Assembly: GCF_031656215.1 (NCBI RefSeq)
Contig: NZ_CP134228.1
Span: 3,181,001 to 3,245,000, forward strand
From: Mesorhizobium koreense
Lineage (GTDB): Bacteria > Pseudomonadota > Alphaproteobacteria > Rhizobiales > Rhizobiaceae
DNA length: 64,000 bases
Direction: 5' to 3'
Shown: positions 54,254 to 64,000 of the stretch, one piece after another
Layout: every line of letters begins with the position of its first letter
How positions within the stretch are numbered: the first letter of the stretch is position 1
The notes under the pieces: model-generated
The model's database searches: none
Seen by the model: the letters and a program-made list of their open reading frames with translations, nothing else
Told to the model about the DNA's origin: nothing
Made by a program: the position numbers and the translations under genes

Positions 54254-56694
54254 GCGACCTCCCCACCCGTGCCCGCGTCGTCATCATCGGCGGCGGCGTT
54301 TCCGGCTGCTCCGTCGCTTATCACCTGACCAAGCTCGGCTGGAAGGACGTCGTTCTTCTCGAACGCAAGCAGCTTACCTGCGGCACCACATGGCACGCGG
54401 CGGGGCTTGTCGGCCAGTTGCGCGGCTCGAAGAACATGACGCGGCTCGCTAAATACTCGGCCGATCTCTACGTCAAGCTCGAAGCCGAGACCGGCATCGC
54501 CACCGGCATGCGCCAGGTCGGCTCGATCAGCGTCGCGCTCACCGAGGAGCGCAAGCATGAGCTTTATCGGCAGGCAACGGTCGCCCGCGCCTTCGATATC
54601 GACGTGCGTGAAATCTCGCCGGCAGAAGTCAAGGAGATGTACCCGCATCTCAACATCGACGGCGTCGTCGGCGCCGTCCATCTGCCGCTCGACGGGCAAT
54701 GCGACCCGGCCAACATCGCCATGGCTCTCGCCAAGGGCGCAAGGCAGCGCGGCGCGAAGATCGTCGAGGGCGTCAAGGTCTCGGACGTATTGGTGAAGAA
54801 CGGCCGCGTCGCCGGTGTTTCATGGAAAAAAGACGGCGAGCGCGGTGAGATCGCGACCGACATCGTCGTCAACTGCGCCGGCATGTGGGCGCGCGAGTTC
54901 GGCGCGAAGTCGGGCGTCACGATCCCGCTCCACGCCTGCGAGCATTTTTATCTCATCACCGAGCCGATCGAAGGCCTCGGCCGCCTGCCGGTGCTGCGCG
55001 TGCCCGACGAATGCGCCTACTATAAGGAAGACGCCGGCAAGATGATGCTCGGAGCCTTCGAGCCGAAAGCCAAGCCGTGGGGGATGGACGGCATCCCGGA
55101 AGATTTCTGCTTCGACCAGTTGCCGGAAGATTTCGCTCATTTCGAGCCTATCCTGGAAATGGGCGTCAACCGACTGCCGATGCTCGGCACGGCCGGCATC
55201 CACACCTTCTTCTGCGGGCCGGAGAGCTTTACGCCGGACGACCGCTACTATCTTGGCGAGGCGCCCGAACTTTCCGGCTACTGGGTCGCCGCCGGCTACA
55301 ATTCCATCGGCATCGTCTCGTCCGGCGGCGCCGGCATGGCGCTGGCGCAATGGATCAACGATGGCGAGCCGCCCTTCGATCTCTGGGAAGTCGATATCCG
55401 CCGCGTCGAGCCGTTCCAGAGGAACCGCCGCTATCTACGCGAGCGCGTTTCCGAGACGCTCGGTCTGCTCTATGCCGATCATTTCCCATACCGGCAGATG
55501 GCGTCCGCGCGCGGCGTGCGGCGCTCGCCGCTCCACGAGCACTTGAAGGCACTGGGCGCGGTCTTCGGTGAAGTCGCCGGCTGGGAGCGGGCCAACTGGT
55601 TCGCACACGAAGGGCAGGAGCGCGAATACCGATATTCGTGGAACAGGCAGAACTGGTTCGAGAACAACCGCGAGGAGCATTTGGCCGTTCGCAACGGCGT
55701 GGGCCTCTTCGACATGACCTCATTCGGCAAGATCCGAGTGGAAGGCCGCGACGCACTTTCCTTCCTGCAGCGCCTTTGCGGCAACGACCTCGACGTGCCC
55801 GCCGGCCGCATCGTCTATACCCAGATGCTGAACGAGCGCGGCGGCATCGAAAGCGACCTGACCGTCACGCGGCTATCGGAGACCGCCTTCCTGCTCATCG
55901 TACCGGGCGCGACGCTCCAGCGCGACCTCGCTTGGCTGAGAAAACACCTCCGCGACGAGTTCGCCGTCGTCACCAATGTCAGCGCGGCCGAAGCAGTGCT
56001 CTGCCTGATGGGGCCGAACGCGCGGAAACTGATACAGAAAATCAGCCCCGACGATTTCTCCAACGAGGCGCACCCGTTCGGCACGGCGAAGGAGATCGAG
56101 ATCGGCATGGGCCTCGCCCGCGCCCACCGCGTCACCTATGTCGGTGAGCTCGGCTGGGAGCTCTACGTCCCGTCCGAGCAGGCGGTGCATGTCTTCGAGA
56201 CGATCACGGAAGCTGGCGCGGAGACCGGCCTGAAACTCTGCGGGCTGCACGCGCTCGATTCCTGCCGCATCGAGAAGGCGTTCCGCCATTTCGGTCACGA
56301 CATCACCGACGAGGACCATGTGCTGGAAGCCGGGCTCGGCTTCGCGGTAAAGCTGAACAAGGGCGATTTCACCGGCCGCGACGCCGTGCTGCGCAAGAAG
56401 GATGCCGGCCTGTCGCGCCGGTTGGTTCAGTTCCGGCTGACCGATCCGGAACCGCTTCTCTTCCACAATGAGGCGATCCTGCGCGACGGAAAAATCGTCG
56501 GCACGATCACGTCCGGCAATTACGGCCATCATCTCGGCGGCGCGGTCGGTCTTGGCTATGTGCCCTCGGAGGGCGAGAGCGCGGCTGATGTGCTCGGCTC
56601 GCGTTACGAGATCGAGATCGCCGGCGAACGCTTCCCGGCGGAAGCATCGCTGAAACCGATGTACGATCCGAAAGCGGAGCGGGTCAGGGCGTAG
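54250..56694 (+). CDS. FAD-dependent dimethylglycine/sarcosine dehydrogenase-like protein (paralogue 2)
   Basis: 814 residues starting MSDLPTRARVVIIGGGVSGC, followed by LTCGTTWHAAGLVGQLRGSK with the covalent-flavin His. The C-terminal GcvT domain has EHLAVRNGVGLFDMTSFGKI, TYVGELGWELYVPSEQAV and CGLHALDSCRIEKAFRHFGH. Overall architecture is that of paralogue 1, yet the proteins are clearly diverged in the motif region (AGLVGQL against AGNVPTF), which suggests different methylated substrates. It overlaps the aminotransferase by four bases. A three-gene unit for quaternary-amine or sarcosine catabolism is inferred. Confidence 0.92.
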   Translation: MSDLPTRARVVIIGGGVSGCSVAYHLTKLGWKDVVLLERKQLTCGTTWHAAGLVGQLRGSKNMTRLAKYSADLYVKLEAETGIATGMRQVGSISVALTEERKHELYRQATVARAFDIDVREISPAEVKEMYPHLNIDGVVGAVHLPLDGQCDPANIAMALAKGARQRGAKIVEGVKVSDVLVKNGRVAGVSWKKDGERGEIATDIVVNCAGMWAREFGAKSGVTIPLHACEHFYLITEPIEGLGRLPVLRVPDECAYYKEDAGKMMLGAFEPKAKPWGMDGIPEDFCFDQLPEDFAHFEPILEMGVNRLPMLGTAGIHTFFCGPESFTPDDRYYLGEAPELSGYWVAAGYNSIGIVSSGGAGMALAQWINDGEPPFDLWEVDIRRVEPFQRNRRYLRERVSETLGLLYADHFPYRQMASARGVRRSPLHEHLKALGAVFGEVAGWERANWFAHEGQEREYRYSWNRQNWFENNREEHLAVRNGVGLFDMTSFGKIRVEGRDALSFLQRLCGNDLDVPAGRIVYTQMLNERGGIESDLTVTRLSETAFLLIVPGATLQRDLAWLRKHLRDEFAVVTNVSAAEAVLCLMGPNARKLIQKISPDDFSNEAHPFGTAKEIEIGMGLARAHRVTYVGELGWELYVPSEQAVHVFETITEAGAETGLKLCGLHALDSCRIEKAFRHFGHDITDEDHVLEAGLGFAVKLNKGDFTGRDAVLRKKDAGLSRRLVQFRLTDPEPLLFHNEAILRDGKIVGTITSGNYGHHLGGAVGLGYVPSEGESAADVLGSRYEIEIAGERFPAEASLKPMYDPKAERVRA

Positions 56695-56720
56695 TCAGTC
56701 GAGCGCCGGCCGTTGTTGCG

Positions 56721-56967
56721 GTGCGTCCTTCGAGGCTCGCTTCGCTCGCACCTCAGGATGAGGGAGACGGAGCCATGGCGCCAGACGAGAGAGACGGAGC
56801 GAGCACTCCAGCGCCGGGATGAGGGATGTGGCTTCAACATTCCGTGCCGCTTTCTGGCAAGCTGCCGGACCTCAACAACGCCATATCCAATGCCTCAGGA
56901 CCTGGGATGACGAATACTCACCTCCCTCATCCTGAGGTGCGAGCGAAGCGAGCCTCGAAGGACGCAC
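56721..56967. repeat. Second inverted pair of the dispersed 47-bp repeat
   Basis: Copies at 56721-56766 and 56921-56967 are inverted relative to each other and match the copies at 33648-33694 and 33806-33852 (GTGCGTCCTTCGAGGCTCGC start). The interior here is about 155 bp against about 111 bp in the first pair. The gap 56695-57000 holds only this. Confidence 0.88.
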
Positions 56968-57000
56968 AAAGCCTGCCATCGGGGACGACGCGCGACAGGG

Positions 57001-58503
57001 CTACGAAGCAGCCCCGTAAACCTCCGCCAGCACCCTCGGCAGCAGACCCGGCAAATCCTCCGCGATCAGCCCGGCCCCGAAACGGCTGCCGGCCTCGGCG
57101 TGCATCCACACCGCGGCGCAGGCTGCTTCGAAGGCCGGCATGCCCTGCGCGAGTAGTCCGGCGGTTATGCCGGCGAGCGCATCGCCTGATCCCGCCGTCG
57201 CGAGGAAGGGCGTGCCGTTGGCGTTGATGGCCGCGCGTCCGTCAGGTGCGGCGATCACCGTGTCCGGCCCCTTGTAGACGACGACTGCGTGGGAGCGCTC
57301 CGCCGCCCGGCGCGCCCTGTCGAGCTTGGAGAGGGCCCCGTCCTTGGCAAGCCCGGGGAAAAGCCTGGCGAACTCGCCCTCATGCGGCGTCAGCACGAGC
57401 GGAGGCGCATGTCCCGAGCCGGCTGTGATGAAGAGAGAGGCGGGCGCATCCTTGAACGAGGTAATGCCGTCGGCGTCGAGCACCAGCCCGCCGCAGTCCC
57501 CGTTTTCCAGTATCGCGAGCGCCAGTTCGCGTGTCCTTTCGCCGACGCCGAAGCCCGGCCCCAGCACGAAAGCGTTCGGCTTGCGCCGTTCGATGAAAGC
57601 ATTGAGATCGTCTCGATCCCTCACCTTCGCCAGCATGATCGCGGTCAGGTGCGATGCATTGACCAGCATCGCTGCAGCAGGCGACAGCACCGTGACCGCC
57701 CCTGCCCCGACCCTCGCCGCGGCCATCGCAGCCAACCGCGCCGCGCCGGTCGCCGACGGCCCGCCTGAAAAGACGCAGGCATGGCCACGTTTGTACTTGT
57801 GCGTATCGACGTCCGGAAACGGCAGCGCGTGCATCCAGAGCGCCGGGAGGTTTTCGAAGGTGCTTGGCAGGACCTTTTCCAGAATCTCGTCCCGAATGCC
57901 GATGTCGGCTACCACCGTCTCCCCGCAATAGTCGCGGCCGGGATAAAGCAAATGCCCCGGCTTCAGCCGGAAGAACGTGACGGTCAAATCCGCGCGCGGC
58001 GCGATGCCGAGCATCTTGCCGCTCGCTCCGGAAATGCCGGAGGGAAGATCGACGGCGACCACAGCCGCACCGGAACGCTCGATTTCGGCGATTGCATCCG
58101 CTGCCACTCCGGCAATTGGCTTGGAAAGTCCCGCGCCAAAAAGCGCGTCGATCACCACCTCACCGGCACCAGCGCGGAATTCACCGAGCGGCTGTGGCAC
58201 TACCGGGCATTCGCCGGCGGCGCCGGCCGCATCCGTGCCGGGCTTCGGCGCCGCCATGCTCCAGACGCGGACCTCCATGCCGGCTTCCGCCAGCAGGCGC
58301 GCCACGACATAGCCGTCGCCGCCATTATTGCCCGGCCCGCAAAGGACGTGAGCGGCAGCGGCGTCGGGAAAGCGTTCCAGAATAGCCGCTGCCACCGCCG
58401 CGCCGGCCCGGCGCATCAGTTCGATGCCGGCGAGCGGCCCCGCCCCAATGGCAAGCCGGTCGACTTCGGCCATCTCATCCGGCATCAGCAGTTCATGCGT
58501 CAT
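57001..58503 (-). CDS. nnr: Bifunctional NAD(P)H-hydrate epimerase/dehydratase
   Basis: 500 residues. The N-terminal YjeF_N epimerase part has HVLCGPGNNGGDGYVVARLL, and the C-terminal YjeF_C (ADP-dependent dehydratase) part has KRGHACVFSGGPSATGAARL and NANGTPFLATAGSGDALAGI. The enzyme repairs NAD(P)H hydrated by heat or side reactions: the epimerase interconverts R and S forms and the dehydratase restores NAD(P)H using ADP. Located upstream of and divergent from glnB. Confidence 0.95.
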   Translation of the reverse strand: MTHELLMPDEMAEVDRLAIGAGPLAGIELMRRAGAAVAAAILERFPDAAAAHVLCGPGNNGGDGYVVARLLAEAGMEVRVWSMAAPKPGTDAAGAAGECPVVPQPLGEFRAGAGEVVIDALFGAGLSKPIAGVAADAIAEIERSGAAVVAVDLPSGISGASGKMLGIAPRADLTVTFFRLKPGHLLYPGRDYCGETVVADIGIRDEILEKVLPSTFENLPALWMHALPFPDVDTHKYKRGHACVFSGGPSATGAARLAAMAAARVGAGAVTVLSPAAAMLVNASHLTAIMLAKVRDRDDLNAFIERRKPNAFVLGPGFGVGERTRELALAILENGDCGGLVLDADGITSFKDAPASLFITAGSGHAPPLVLTPHEGEFARLFPGLAKDGALSKLDRARRAAERSHAVVVYKGPDTVIAAPDGRAAINANGTPFLATAGSGDALAGITAGLLAQGMPAFEAACAAVWMHAEAGSRFGAGLIAEDLPGLLPRVLAEVYGAAS

Positions 58504-58624
58504 CGTTCATTCGCTCCCGATCCGACCGTGGGGGATCGTGGTGACCATAGGGCGCTTTCCGGCGTTGCCGCAATCATCGGCGGCTTGCGCCGGCGCTCCC
58601 TAAGCGGCCGCACATAGGCCAGTC

Positions 58625-58641
58625 TGCCTAGAAAATAGGCA
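58625..58641 (+). promoter_or_regulatory. Possible NtrC-type enhancer site upstream of glnB
   Basis: TGCCTA-GAAAA-TAGGCA is a perfect 17-bp dyad of the same length and spacing as NtrC sites (TGCAC-type arms). It lies about 150 bases before the sigma-54 promoter at 58777-58792, a typical enhancer distance. The arm sequence is not the exact consensus. Confidence 0.45.
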
Positions 58642-58721
58642 ATATGCCCTGTTTCCAATCAGGAACATCTGCAGGCTAAGGCGGAACGGCCGCCAAATAA
58701 TCGCTTTTAGCGCCGGAATGA

Positions 58722-59189
<468 letters not shown>

Positions 59190-59234
59190 GAGGCGGCGTA
59201 GCGCAAATCAAACTGTCACAGGGAAAAACATAGA

Positions 59235-60644
59235 ATGACGACTGCAGACGACATCATGAAGCAGATCAAGGACAACGAGGTGAAGTTCGTTGACCTGCGC
59301 TTTACCGATCCGAGGGGTAAGCTCCAGCACCTGACCATGGACATCGCCGAGGTCGACGAGGACATGTTCGCCGACGGCGTCATGTTCGACGGCTCCTCGA
59401 TCGCCGGCTGGAAGGCGATCAACGAGTCCGACATGGTACTGATGCCCGACACCGACACGGTCCACATGGACCCGTTCTTCGCGCAGTCGACCATGGTCGT
59501 GCTCTGCGACATCCTCGACCCGGTTTCCGGCGAATCCTACAATCGCGACCCGCGCGGCACCGCCAAGAAGGCAGAAGCCTACATGAAGGCGGAGAGCATC
59601 GGCGATACCGTCTATGTCGGGCCGGAGCCCGAATTCTTCATCTTCGACGACGTGAAATACAAGGCCGACCCCTACAACACCGGCTTCAAGCTCGATTCCA
59701 ACGAACTGCCGTCGAACGACGACACCGATTACGAGACCGGCAACATGGGTCACCGCCCGCGCGTCAAGGGCGGCTATTTCCCGGTTCCGCCGATCGACGC
59801 CTGCCAGGACATGCGCTCGGAAATGCTGTCGGTGATGACCGAGATGGGCGTGCGCACGGAAAAGCACCATCATGAGGTCGCCGCCGCCCAGCACGAACTC
59901 GGCATGAAGTTCGACACGCTGGTGCGCAACGCCGACAAGACGCAGATCTACAAATATGTGGTCCATCAGGTCGCCAACGCCTACGGCAAGACTGCAACGT
60001 TCATGCCGAAGCCGATCTACGGCGACAACGGCTCGGGGATGCACGTGCATCAGTCGATCTGGAAGGAGGGCAAGCCGATGTTTGCCGGCAACGAATATGC
60101 CGGCCTTTCGGAAAGCTGTCTCTATTATATCGGCGGTGTCATCAAGCACGCCAAGGCGATCAACGCCTTCACCAACCCGCTGACCAATTCCTATAAGCGG
60201 CTGGTGCCGGGCTTCGAGGCGCCGGTGCTGCTCGCCTATTCGGCGCGCAACCGCTCGGCGTCCTGCCGCATCCCCTTCGGCGCCTCGCCGAAATCGAAGC
60301 GCGTCGAGGTCCGCTTCCCCGATCCGGGCGCGAACCCCTATCTCGCCTTCGCCGCGCTGCTGATGGCCGGCCTCGACGGCATCAAGAACAAGATCCATCC
60401 GGGCCAGCCGATGGACAAGGACCTCTACGACCTGCCGCCGAAGGAACTGAAGCGGATCCCGACCGTATGCGGCTCGCTGCGCGAAGCGCTGATGAGCCTC
60501 GACAAGGACCGCGCCTTCCTCAAGGCCGGCGGCGTCTTCGACGACGACCAGATCGACAGCTTCATCGAACTGAAGATGGCCGAGGTGCTGCGCTTCGACA
60601 TGACGCCGCATCCGGTCGAGTTCGACATGTATTATTCGGTCTGA
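59235..60644 (+). CDS. glnA: Glutamine synthetase type I
   Basis: 469 residues. [13 protein letters not shown] gives metal-binding Glu residues, [13 protein letters not shown] the His-containing substrate block, [20 protein letters not shown] the ATP site, and the adenylylation Tyr398 is in [11 protein letters not shown]. It condenses glutamate and ammonia. It lies 45 bp after glnB, controlled by the same sigma-54 promoter. A hairpin with a T-tract ends the operon at 60671-60705. Confidence 0.97.
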   Translation: MTTADDIMKQIKDNEVKFVDLRFTDPRGKLQHLTMDIAEVDEDMFADGVMFDGSSIAGWKAINESDMVLMPDTDTVHMDPFFAQSTMVVLCDILDPVSGESYNRDPRGTAKKAEAYMKAESIGDTVYVGPEPEFFIFDDVKYKADPYNTGFKLDSNELPSNDDTDYETGNMGHRPRVKGGYFPVPPIDACQDMRSEMLSVMTEMGVRTEKHHHEVAAAQHELGMKFDTLVRNADKTQIYKYVVHQVANAYGKTATFMPKPIYGDNGSGMHVHQSIWKEGKPMFAGNEYAGLSESCLYYIGGVIKHAKAINAFTNPLTNSYKRLVPGFEAPVLLAYSARNRSASCRIPFGASPKSKRVEVRFPDPGANPYLAFAALLMAGLDGIKNKIHPGQPMDKDLYDLPPKELKRIPTVCGSLREALMSLDKDRAFLKAGGVFDDDQIDSFIELKMAEVLRFDMTPHPVEFDMYYSV

Positions 60645-60670
60645 CCGACCGCTCACCGAGCATCCGGAGA

Positions 60671-60705
60671 AGCCCCGTCGGCAATGGCGGGGCTTTTCGC
60701 TTTTA
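60671..60705 (+). terminator. Rho-independent terminator after glnA
   Basis: AGCCCCGTC pairs with GGCGGGGCT over a GGCAAT loop (nine base pairs with one GT wobble), followed by TTTTCGCTTTT. It begins 27 bases after the glnA stop. Confidence 0.85.
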
Positions 60706-60819
60706 TCGGACAACATTTACAGCGCAGGCCCATGAACTTGCCCGCGATGGCTATATGCTGCAAAGGTGGATTGCCGTATCGACGCCGGCTAACATTCGTC
60801 GCGATTGAAAATCCGAGCC

Positions 60820-61665
60820 ATGTCCACGCCCGTCCTGATAGCCATCCTGTTTGCCGCCCTGCTCCATGCCGGGTGGAACGCGCTTCTAAAATCCCAGCCC
60901 GACAAGATGGCCGGCGCGCTTGCGGTATCCATCGGCAGCGCCTTGATGGGGCTTGTCTGCCTCGTGTACACCGGCCTGCCGGCACGGGAGGCATGGCCGC
61001 TGGTCGCAAGTTCGGCCGTACTGCACACCGGCTATTTCCTGTTCCTGACGAGCGCTTATCGCGTGGGCGACCTGAGCCAGGTCTATCCGATCGCGCGCGG
61101 CGTGGCGCCGCTGATAACGGCAGCCGCGGCCGGCGTCGTCCTCGGCGAAACGCTCACGCCGCTTGAAACCGCCGCGGTAGCGACCATCGGACTCGGCCTC
61201 ATCAGCCTCGTCCTGACAGCAAAGACCGACGGCCGGCTGAACGTCGTGTCCTGCACGCTGGCGCTCGTCACCGGCCTCTTCATCTCCGCCTACTCGCTGA
61301 ACGACGGTATCGGCGCGCGGCTTGCCGGCAACAGCGTGGCTTATTACAGCACCGCCGCGATCCTGAACTGCGCCATGATGTGCATCGGCATGTCGTTCTT
61401 CCGGCGCAACATTGTGGCCGTGGCGTTCACGGCATGCCGGCGGTCGCTGTGGATCGGCGGGCCGCTCTCCTTCATCGCCTATGCATTGATCACATGGGCC
61501 TTCACCCAGGCGCCGATTGCCCTGGTTTCAGCGCTGCGCGAAACCAGCCTCGTCTTCGCGCTCATCATCGGCACATTGTTCCTGAAGGAGCGCGTCAACC
61601 TGGCGAAGATCGTCTCGGTCTTCGTGACGCTCTCCGGCGCCGTGCTGCTCAGGCTGCAGAGCTAA
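60820..61665 (+). CDS. EamA-family (DMT) transporter
   Basis: 281 residues with about ten transmembrane helices in two halves, typical of the drug/metabolite transporter superfamily. AALLHAGWNALLKSQPDKMA is the DMT start. The second repeat contains APIALVSALRETSLVFALII and FLKERVNLAKIV. Substrates range from amino acids to nucleotides; which applies is unknown. The ATG at 60820 is preferred over an upstream TTG at 60805. Confidence 0.87.
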   Translation: MSTPVLIAILFAALLHAGWNALLKSQPDKMAGALAVSIGSALMGLVCLVYTGLPAREAWPLVASSAVLHTGYFLFLTSAYRVGDLSQVYPIARGVAPLITAAAAGVVLGETLTPLETAAVATIGLGLISLVLTAKTDGRLNVVSCTLALVTGLFISAYSLNDGIGARLAGNSVAYYSTAAILNCAMMCIGMSFFRRNIVAVAFTACRRSLWIGGPLSFIAYALITWAFTQAPIALVSALRETSLVFALIIGTLFLKERVNLAKIVSVFVTLSGAVLLRLQS

Positions 61666-62459
61666 TTCGCGTCGAGTGCCTCGATGAGCGCCGCGGCCGC
61701 CATCATGTCGCGCCTGCGGTTCGCCTGCCGCTTCGTCGCCTCGGGATCTTCGCCCCAATGCTCGATATTCCAGTTCTCGTCGATATGGGCAGCCGTCCAT
61801 GCCGTCTCTGCATCAAGCGCCTTCGCCTCCACCGCGAGTGCGAGAAGCGCCGAGCCGGTTAGCGACGTCATCAGATGAATGGCGGCGAGCCGGAAAGGCT
61901 CCGCGCGCTTACGCAGATGGATCGCGACCGCGCCGATCGTCTCGCGCGGCTGCTCCACGTGCATCACCCCTTCGGCGAGCAGGAAGCGCGCGCCAAGCTC
62001 GGAGCGCACCCAGTCGAGTACCGGATCCCAGGCCCCGGCCTGGCGCTCGATCAGCGCCTCCGGCGCACCGGCGCGGTAGCAGAGAAGATCGCTCGTGGAG
62101 AATTTGAGCACATCCTCCAGCACGGCATCCGCCGCTGAGGAAACGCCGTCGAAGGCCGTGTTGGCGAGCCTCGTGACAGGCATCGTCAGCGGATTGATGA
62201 GTTCTTCCTGCGCGGCATATTCGTCCGCAACCAGCTTCGCCACGGCCGCATTCGGCAGCACAAGCACGGCGCCAGCCGGCGTCCGCACCGAGCGGCCGTC
62301 GAGCTTGACGACATGGCCGCTCTCTTCTTCTTCCGCCGTCGTCACCGCCTTGTAGAAGCGCTTCGGCAGCGCCGCCTTCATCTGGTTGCGCGCGCGCTTC
62401 ACCGGGTCAGGATCGGAAAGATACCGGCTCGCGTCCAGATCGTTCAGCAAGTCGCGCAT
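61662..62459 (-). CDS. ATP12-family F1-ATPase chaperone
   Basis: 265 residues starting MRDLLNDLDASRYLSDPD. RPAGAVLVLPN-type blocks (SVRTPAGAVLVLPNAAVAKL), DLLCYRAGAPEALIERQAGA and WDPVLDWVRSELGARFLLAE are typical of ATP12 (COG5387), a conserved alphaproteobacterial relative of the mitochondrial F1 assembly factor that binds the ATP synthase alpha subunit. A GGAG ribosome-binding site sits six bases before 62459, so this start is used rather than the ATG two codons upstream. Its 3' end overlaps the EamA stop by four bases, convergently. Confidence 0.92.
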   Translation of the reverse strand: MRDLLNDLDASRYLSDPDPVKRARNQMKAALPKRFYKAVTTAEEEESGHVVKLDGRSVRTPAGAVLVLPNAAVAKLVADEYAAQEELINPLTMPVTRLANTAFDGVSSAADAVLEDVLKFSTSDLLCYRAGAPEALIERQAGAWDPVLDWVRSELGARFLLAEGVMHVEQPRETIGAVAIHLRKRAEPFRLAAIHLMTSLTGSALLALAVEAKALDAETAWTAAHIDENWNIEHWGEDPEATKRQANRRRDMMAAAALIEALDAN

Positions 62460-62519
62460 GGGCATCTCCAGTTCGTGGGCAGCCGAATTTCCCGAATATA
62501 GGCGGTGGCAATGGCGAGG

Positions 62520-63509
62520 TCAGCCCTCGCTCTCCGCGTCGGCCTCGTCGAAACCCAGCAGGTTCCAGCTCTGCACCATATGCGGCGGCAGCGGGGCGGT
62601 CACATCGACCACGCCACTGCCGTCCGGATGCGGGATGATTATGCGGCGGGCATGGAGATGCAGGCGATTCTGGATGCCGCCGGGAAACTCCCAATTCTGG
62701 TCGGCCTCGAAATACTTCGGATCACCGATGATCGGGCAGCCGATGCTCGCGGCATGGACGCGAAGCTGGTGCGTTCGTCCGGTATAAGGCTCCATCTCCA
62801 GCCAGGTAAGCGTCATGCCGGCCTGCTCCACCACGCGGTAGTTGGAGACGGCATGGTCGGCATCGGGCTCGCCATGTCTGGCCACACGCATACGGTCGCC
62901 CTCCGGGCCGGGTTCCTTGACCAGCCAGGAGGATACGCGCCCTTCCCGCTTCTTCGGCACGCCCTTCACCAGCGCCCAGTAGACTTTCTTCGTCACGCGC
63001 TCGCGAAAGGCCTTGGCGAGGTTCATGGCGGCGAGACGCGTACGCGCCACGACCAGCACGCCGGACGTATCGCGATCGAGGCGATGGACGAGGCGAGGCT
63101 TCTCGCCCTTCTTGTTGCGCCAGGCCTCAAGCATGTCGTCGACATGGCGCGTCACGCCCGACCCGCCCTGCACCGCCAGTCCCGCCGGCTTGTTGAACAC
63201 GAACAGCTTGTCGTCCTCGAAAAGCAGCATTTTGGCGAGCACGTCGCCGTCATCCTGGCCACGGATGGATTTCGCCGTCAGCGCATGTCCTTCCTTGCGA
63301 TCCACTTCCAGCGGCGGGATGCGGACGACCTGACCGGGCTCGATGCGCGTGTCGGACTTGGCCCGGCGGCCGTCGACGCGCACCTGACCGGAGCGCAGCA
63401 ACTTCTGCAGATGGCCGAAGCCGAGCCCCGGATAGTGCGCCTTGAACCAGCGGTCGAGGCGCATACCCGCCTCGCCTGGTTCCACCGTCAATTGTTCTAC
63501 ACCGGCCAT
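62520..63509 (-). CDS. rluC: Pseudouridine synthase, RluC/RluD family
   Basis: 329 residues. An S4 RNA-binding domain (GMRLDRWFKAHYPGLGFGHL) precedes the catalytic domain, where the essential Asp is in RLVHRLDRDTSGVLVVARTR; the later YTGRTHQLRVHAA is also diagnostic. It converts uridine to pseudouridine in 23S rRNA. It lies 60 bp upstream of the ATP12 gene on the same strand and may be co-transcribed. RluC rather than RluD is a best guess. Confidence 0.9.
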   Translation of the reverse strand: MAGVEQLTVEPGEAGMRLDRWFKAHYPGLGFGHLQKLLRSGQVRVDGRRAKSDTRIEPGQVVRIPPLEVDRKEGHALTAKSIRGQDDGDVLAKMLLFEDDKLFVFNKPAGLAVQGGSGVTRHVDDMLEAWRNKKGEKPRLVHRLDRDTSGVLVVARTRLAAMNLAKAFRERVTKKVYWALVKGVPKKREGRVSSWLVKEPGPEGDRMRVARHGEPDADHAVSNYRVVEQAGMTLTWLEMEPYTGRTHQLRVHAASIGCPIIGDPKYFEADQNWEFPGGIQNRLHLHARRIIIPHPDGSGVVDVTAPLPPHMVQSWNLLGFDEADAESEG

Positions 63510-64000
63510 CGGCTGTTGATCCTTTCGCCGCTGCGTCTAGCACCGCATCGCAGCGGAGGCGAGCCGCCGCGGTGAGGAACCGGCCTTTTCGCAGTCGGGC
63601 GATGGCCCGACAAAAATGCATGGCTGCCTTGCAAAAAGCTGACGCAACGGAAAGTTCCTCCCGGCATTTTCCCAAACGGGGCAGGCATTTCCAGTCAGGG
63701 CAACTCCCGATCGATGGCGAGCGAATGCACGAGTTGGACGCTACCGCTAGGCGGTAAACGGACAGCCGTCGCCAACCTCTGGTGCGAGCCCCTTTTTAAC
63801 CGCGACTTCCGGACGCAGTTTTTGTTTTATCTCAAAAGCTTAGCTGATCACGGAATATTACAGGGACCACGCAACTATTGTTCCTTTTGCCATGGAACGG
63901 TCGCCATCCATCTCCATTTTTCCCTTGCGTTGGAACCGGGCAAGGTGTTCCGGATGCTGCGGCGCACAATCTTATCGCCAGCCGGGGAGTAGGCGAAGTG
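63510..64000. other. Non-coding end region, probably a promoter region of the next gene
   Basis: About 490 bp with no supported gene; the open frame at 63714-63992 lacks protein-like composition. AT-richer sequence near 63790-63900 could hold promoters. In related Hyphomicrobiales rpoH often lies next to rluC, so the next rightward gene may be rpoH, but this lies outside the window and is inference only. Confidence 0.4.

Noticed and set aside
63714-63992. 92-codon rightward frame near the window end
   Set aside because: No ribosome-binding site or recognisable composition; likely promoter DNA of the next gene.

Overview
The window is GC-rich, densely coding chromosomal DNA from an alphaproteobacterium. 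It most resembles the Hyphomicrobiales, in the Mesorhizobium/Phyllobacteriaceae style. Evidence for this placement: an ExoR-type Sel1 regulator, an ATP12-family chaperone, an Nfu_N-type protein, a rhizobial-type FdxA, GTTC-N7-GTTC SOS boxes (the alphaproteobacterial LexA motif), a FixK-type TTGC-N6-GCAA box, and short dispersed intergenic repeats. I cannot name the species.

Layout. 0-5 kb holds housekeeping genes: a partial NCS2 purine/xanthine permease, xthA, a small secreted protein, exoR and ilvD. 5.3-25.8 kb is a continuous low-oxygen respiration island. It starts with narK-narGHJI plus a parvulin-type PPIase, preceded by a FixK/FNR-like box. Next come ccoNOQP, a small protein, a DUF2189 membrane protein and ccoI-ccoS. 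Then come pseudoazurin and fdxA on the other strand, and finally a divergent cluster of DUF2249 proteins, a polytopic membrane protein and an Nfu_N-MIP18 fusion. Three 23-bp dyads resembling the NO-sensing NsrR operator lie in front of ccoN, fdxA and the divergent DUF2249 promoter, which suggests one nitrosative-stress regulon.

25.8-37.4 kb contains ssb and uvrA, each with an SOS box. Between them sit a very large Ig-repeat autotransporter, whose reading frame breaks just before the beta-barrel, and an arsR-SRPBCC-clpP operon. 37.5-42.3 kb is an accessory patch. It has a small hypothetical gene, a two-gene AT-richer cassette (a DUF4145 zinc-ribbon protein and a nucleoside-deoxyribosyltransferase/TIR-like protein, possibly defensive), a Phd-VapC-type toxin-antitoxin pair, an unknown gene and a decayed gene with intergenic repeats.

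42.3-50.4 kb carries a DUF72 protein, a proline-rich mini-protein, tRNA-Leu(UAA), an alpha/beta hydrolase, a GFA-family protein, a repeat-rich gap, a divergent LysR/TauE-SafE pair, ettA and a nitroreductase. 50.6-56.7 kb is an operon of two dimethylglycine-dehydrogenase-like flavoproteins flanking an aminotransferase. 57-60.7 kb has nnr, then glnB-glnA behind a clear sigma-54 promoter. 60.8-64 kb has an EamA transporter, the ATP12-family chaperone and an RluC-family pseudouridine synthase.

The most interesting parts are the NsrR-like regulon joining cbb3 oxidase, ferredoxin/pseudoazurin and the DUF2249/Nfu-MIP18 cluster; the DUF4145 plus NDT/TIR-like cassette; and the frameshifted giant autotransporter. 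All domain names come from reading the protein sequence; no database search was run.
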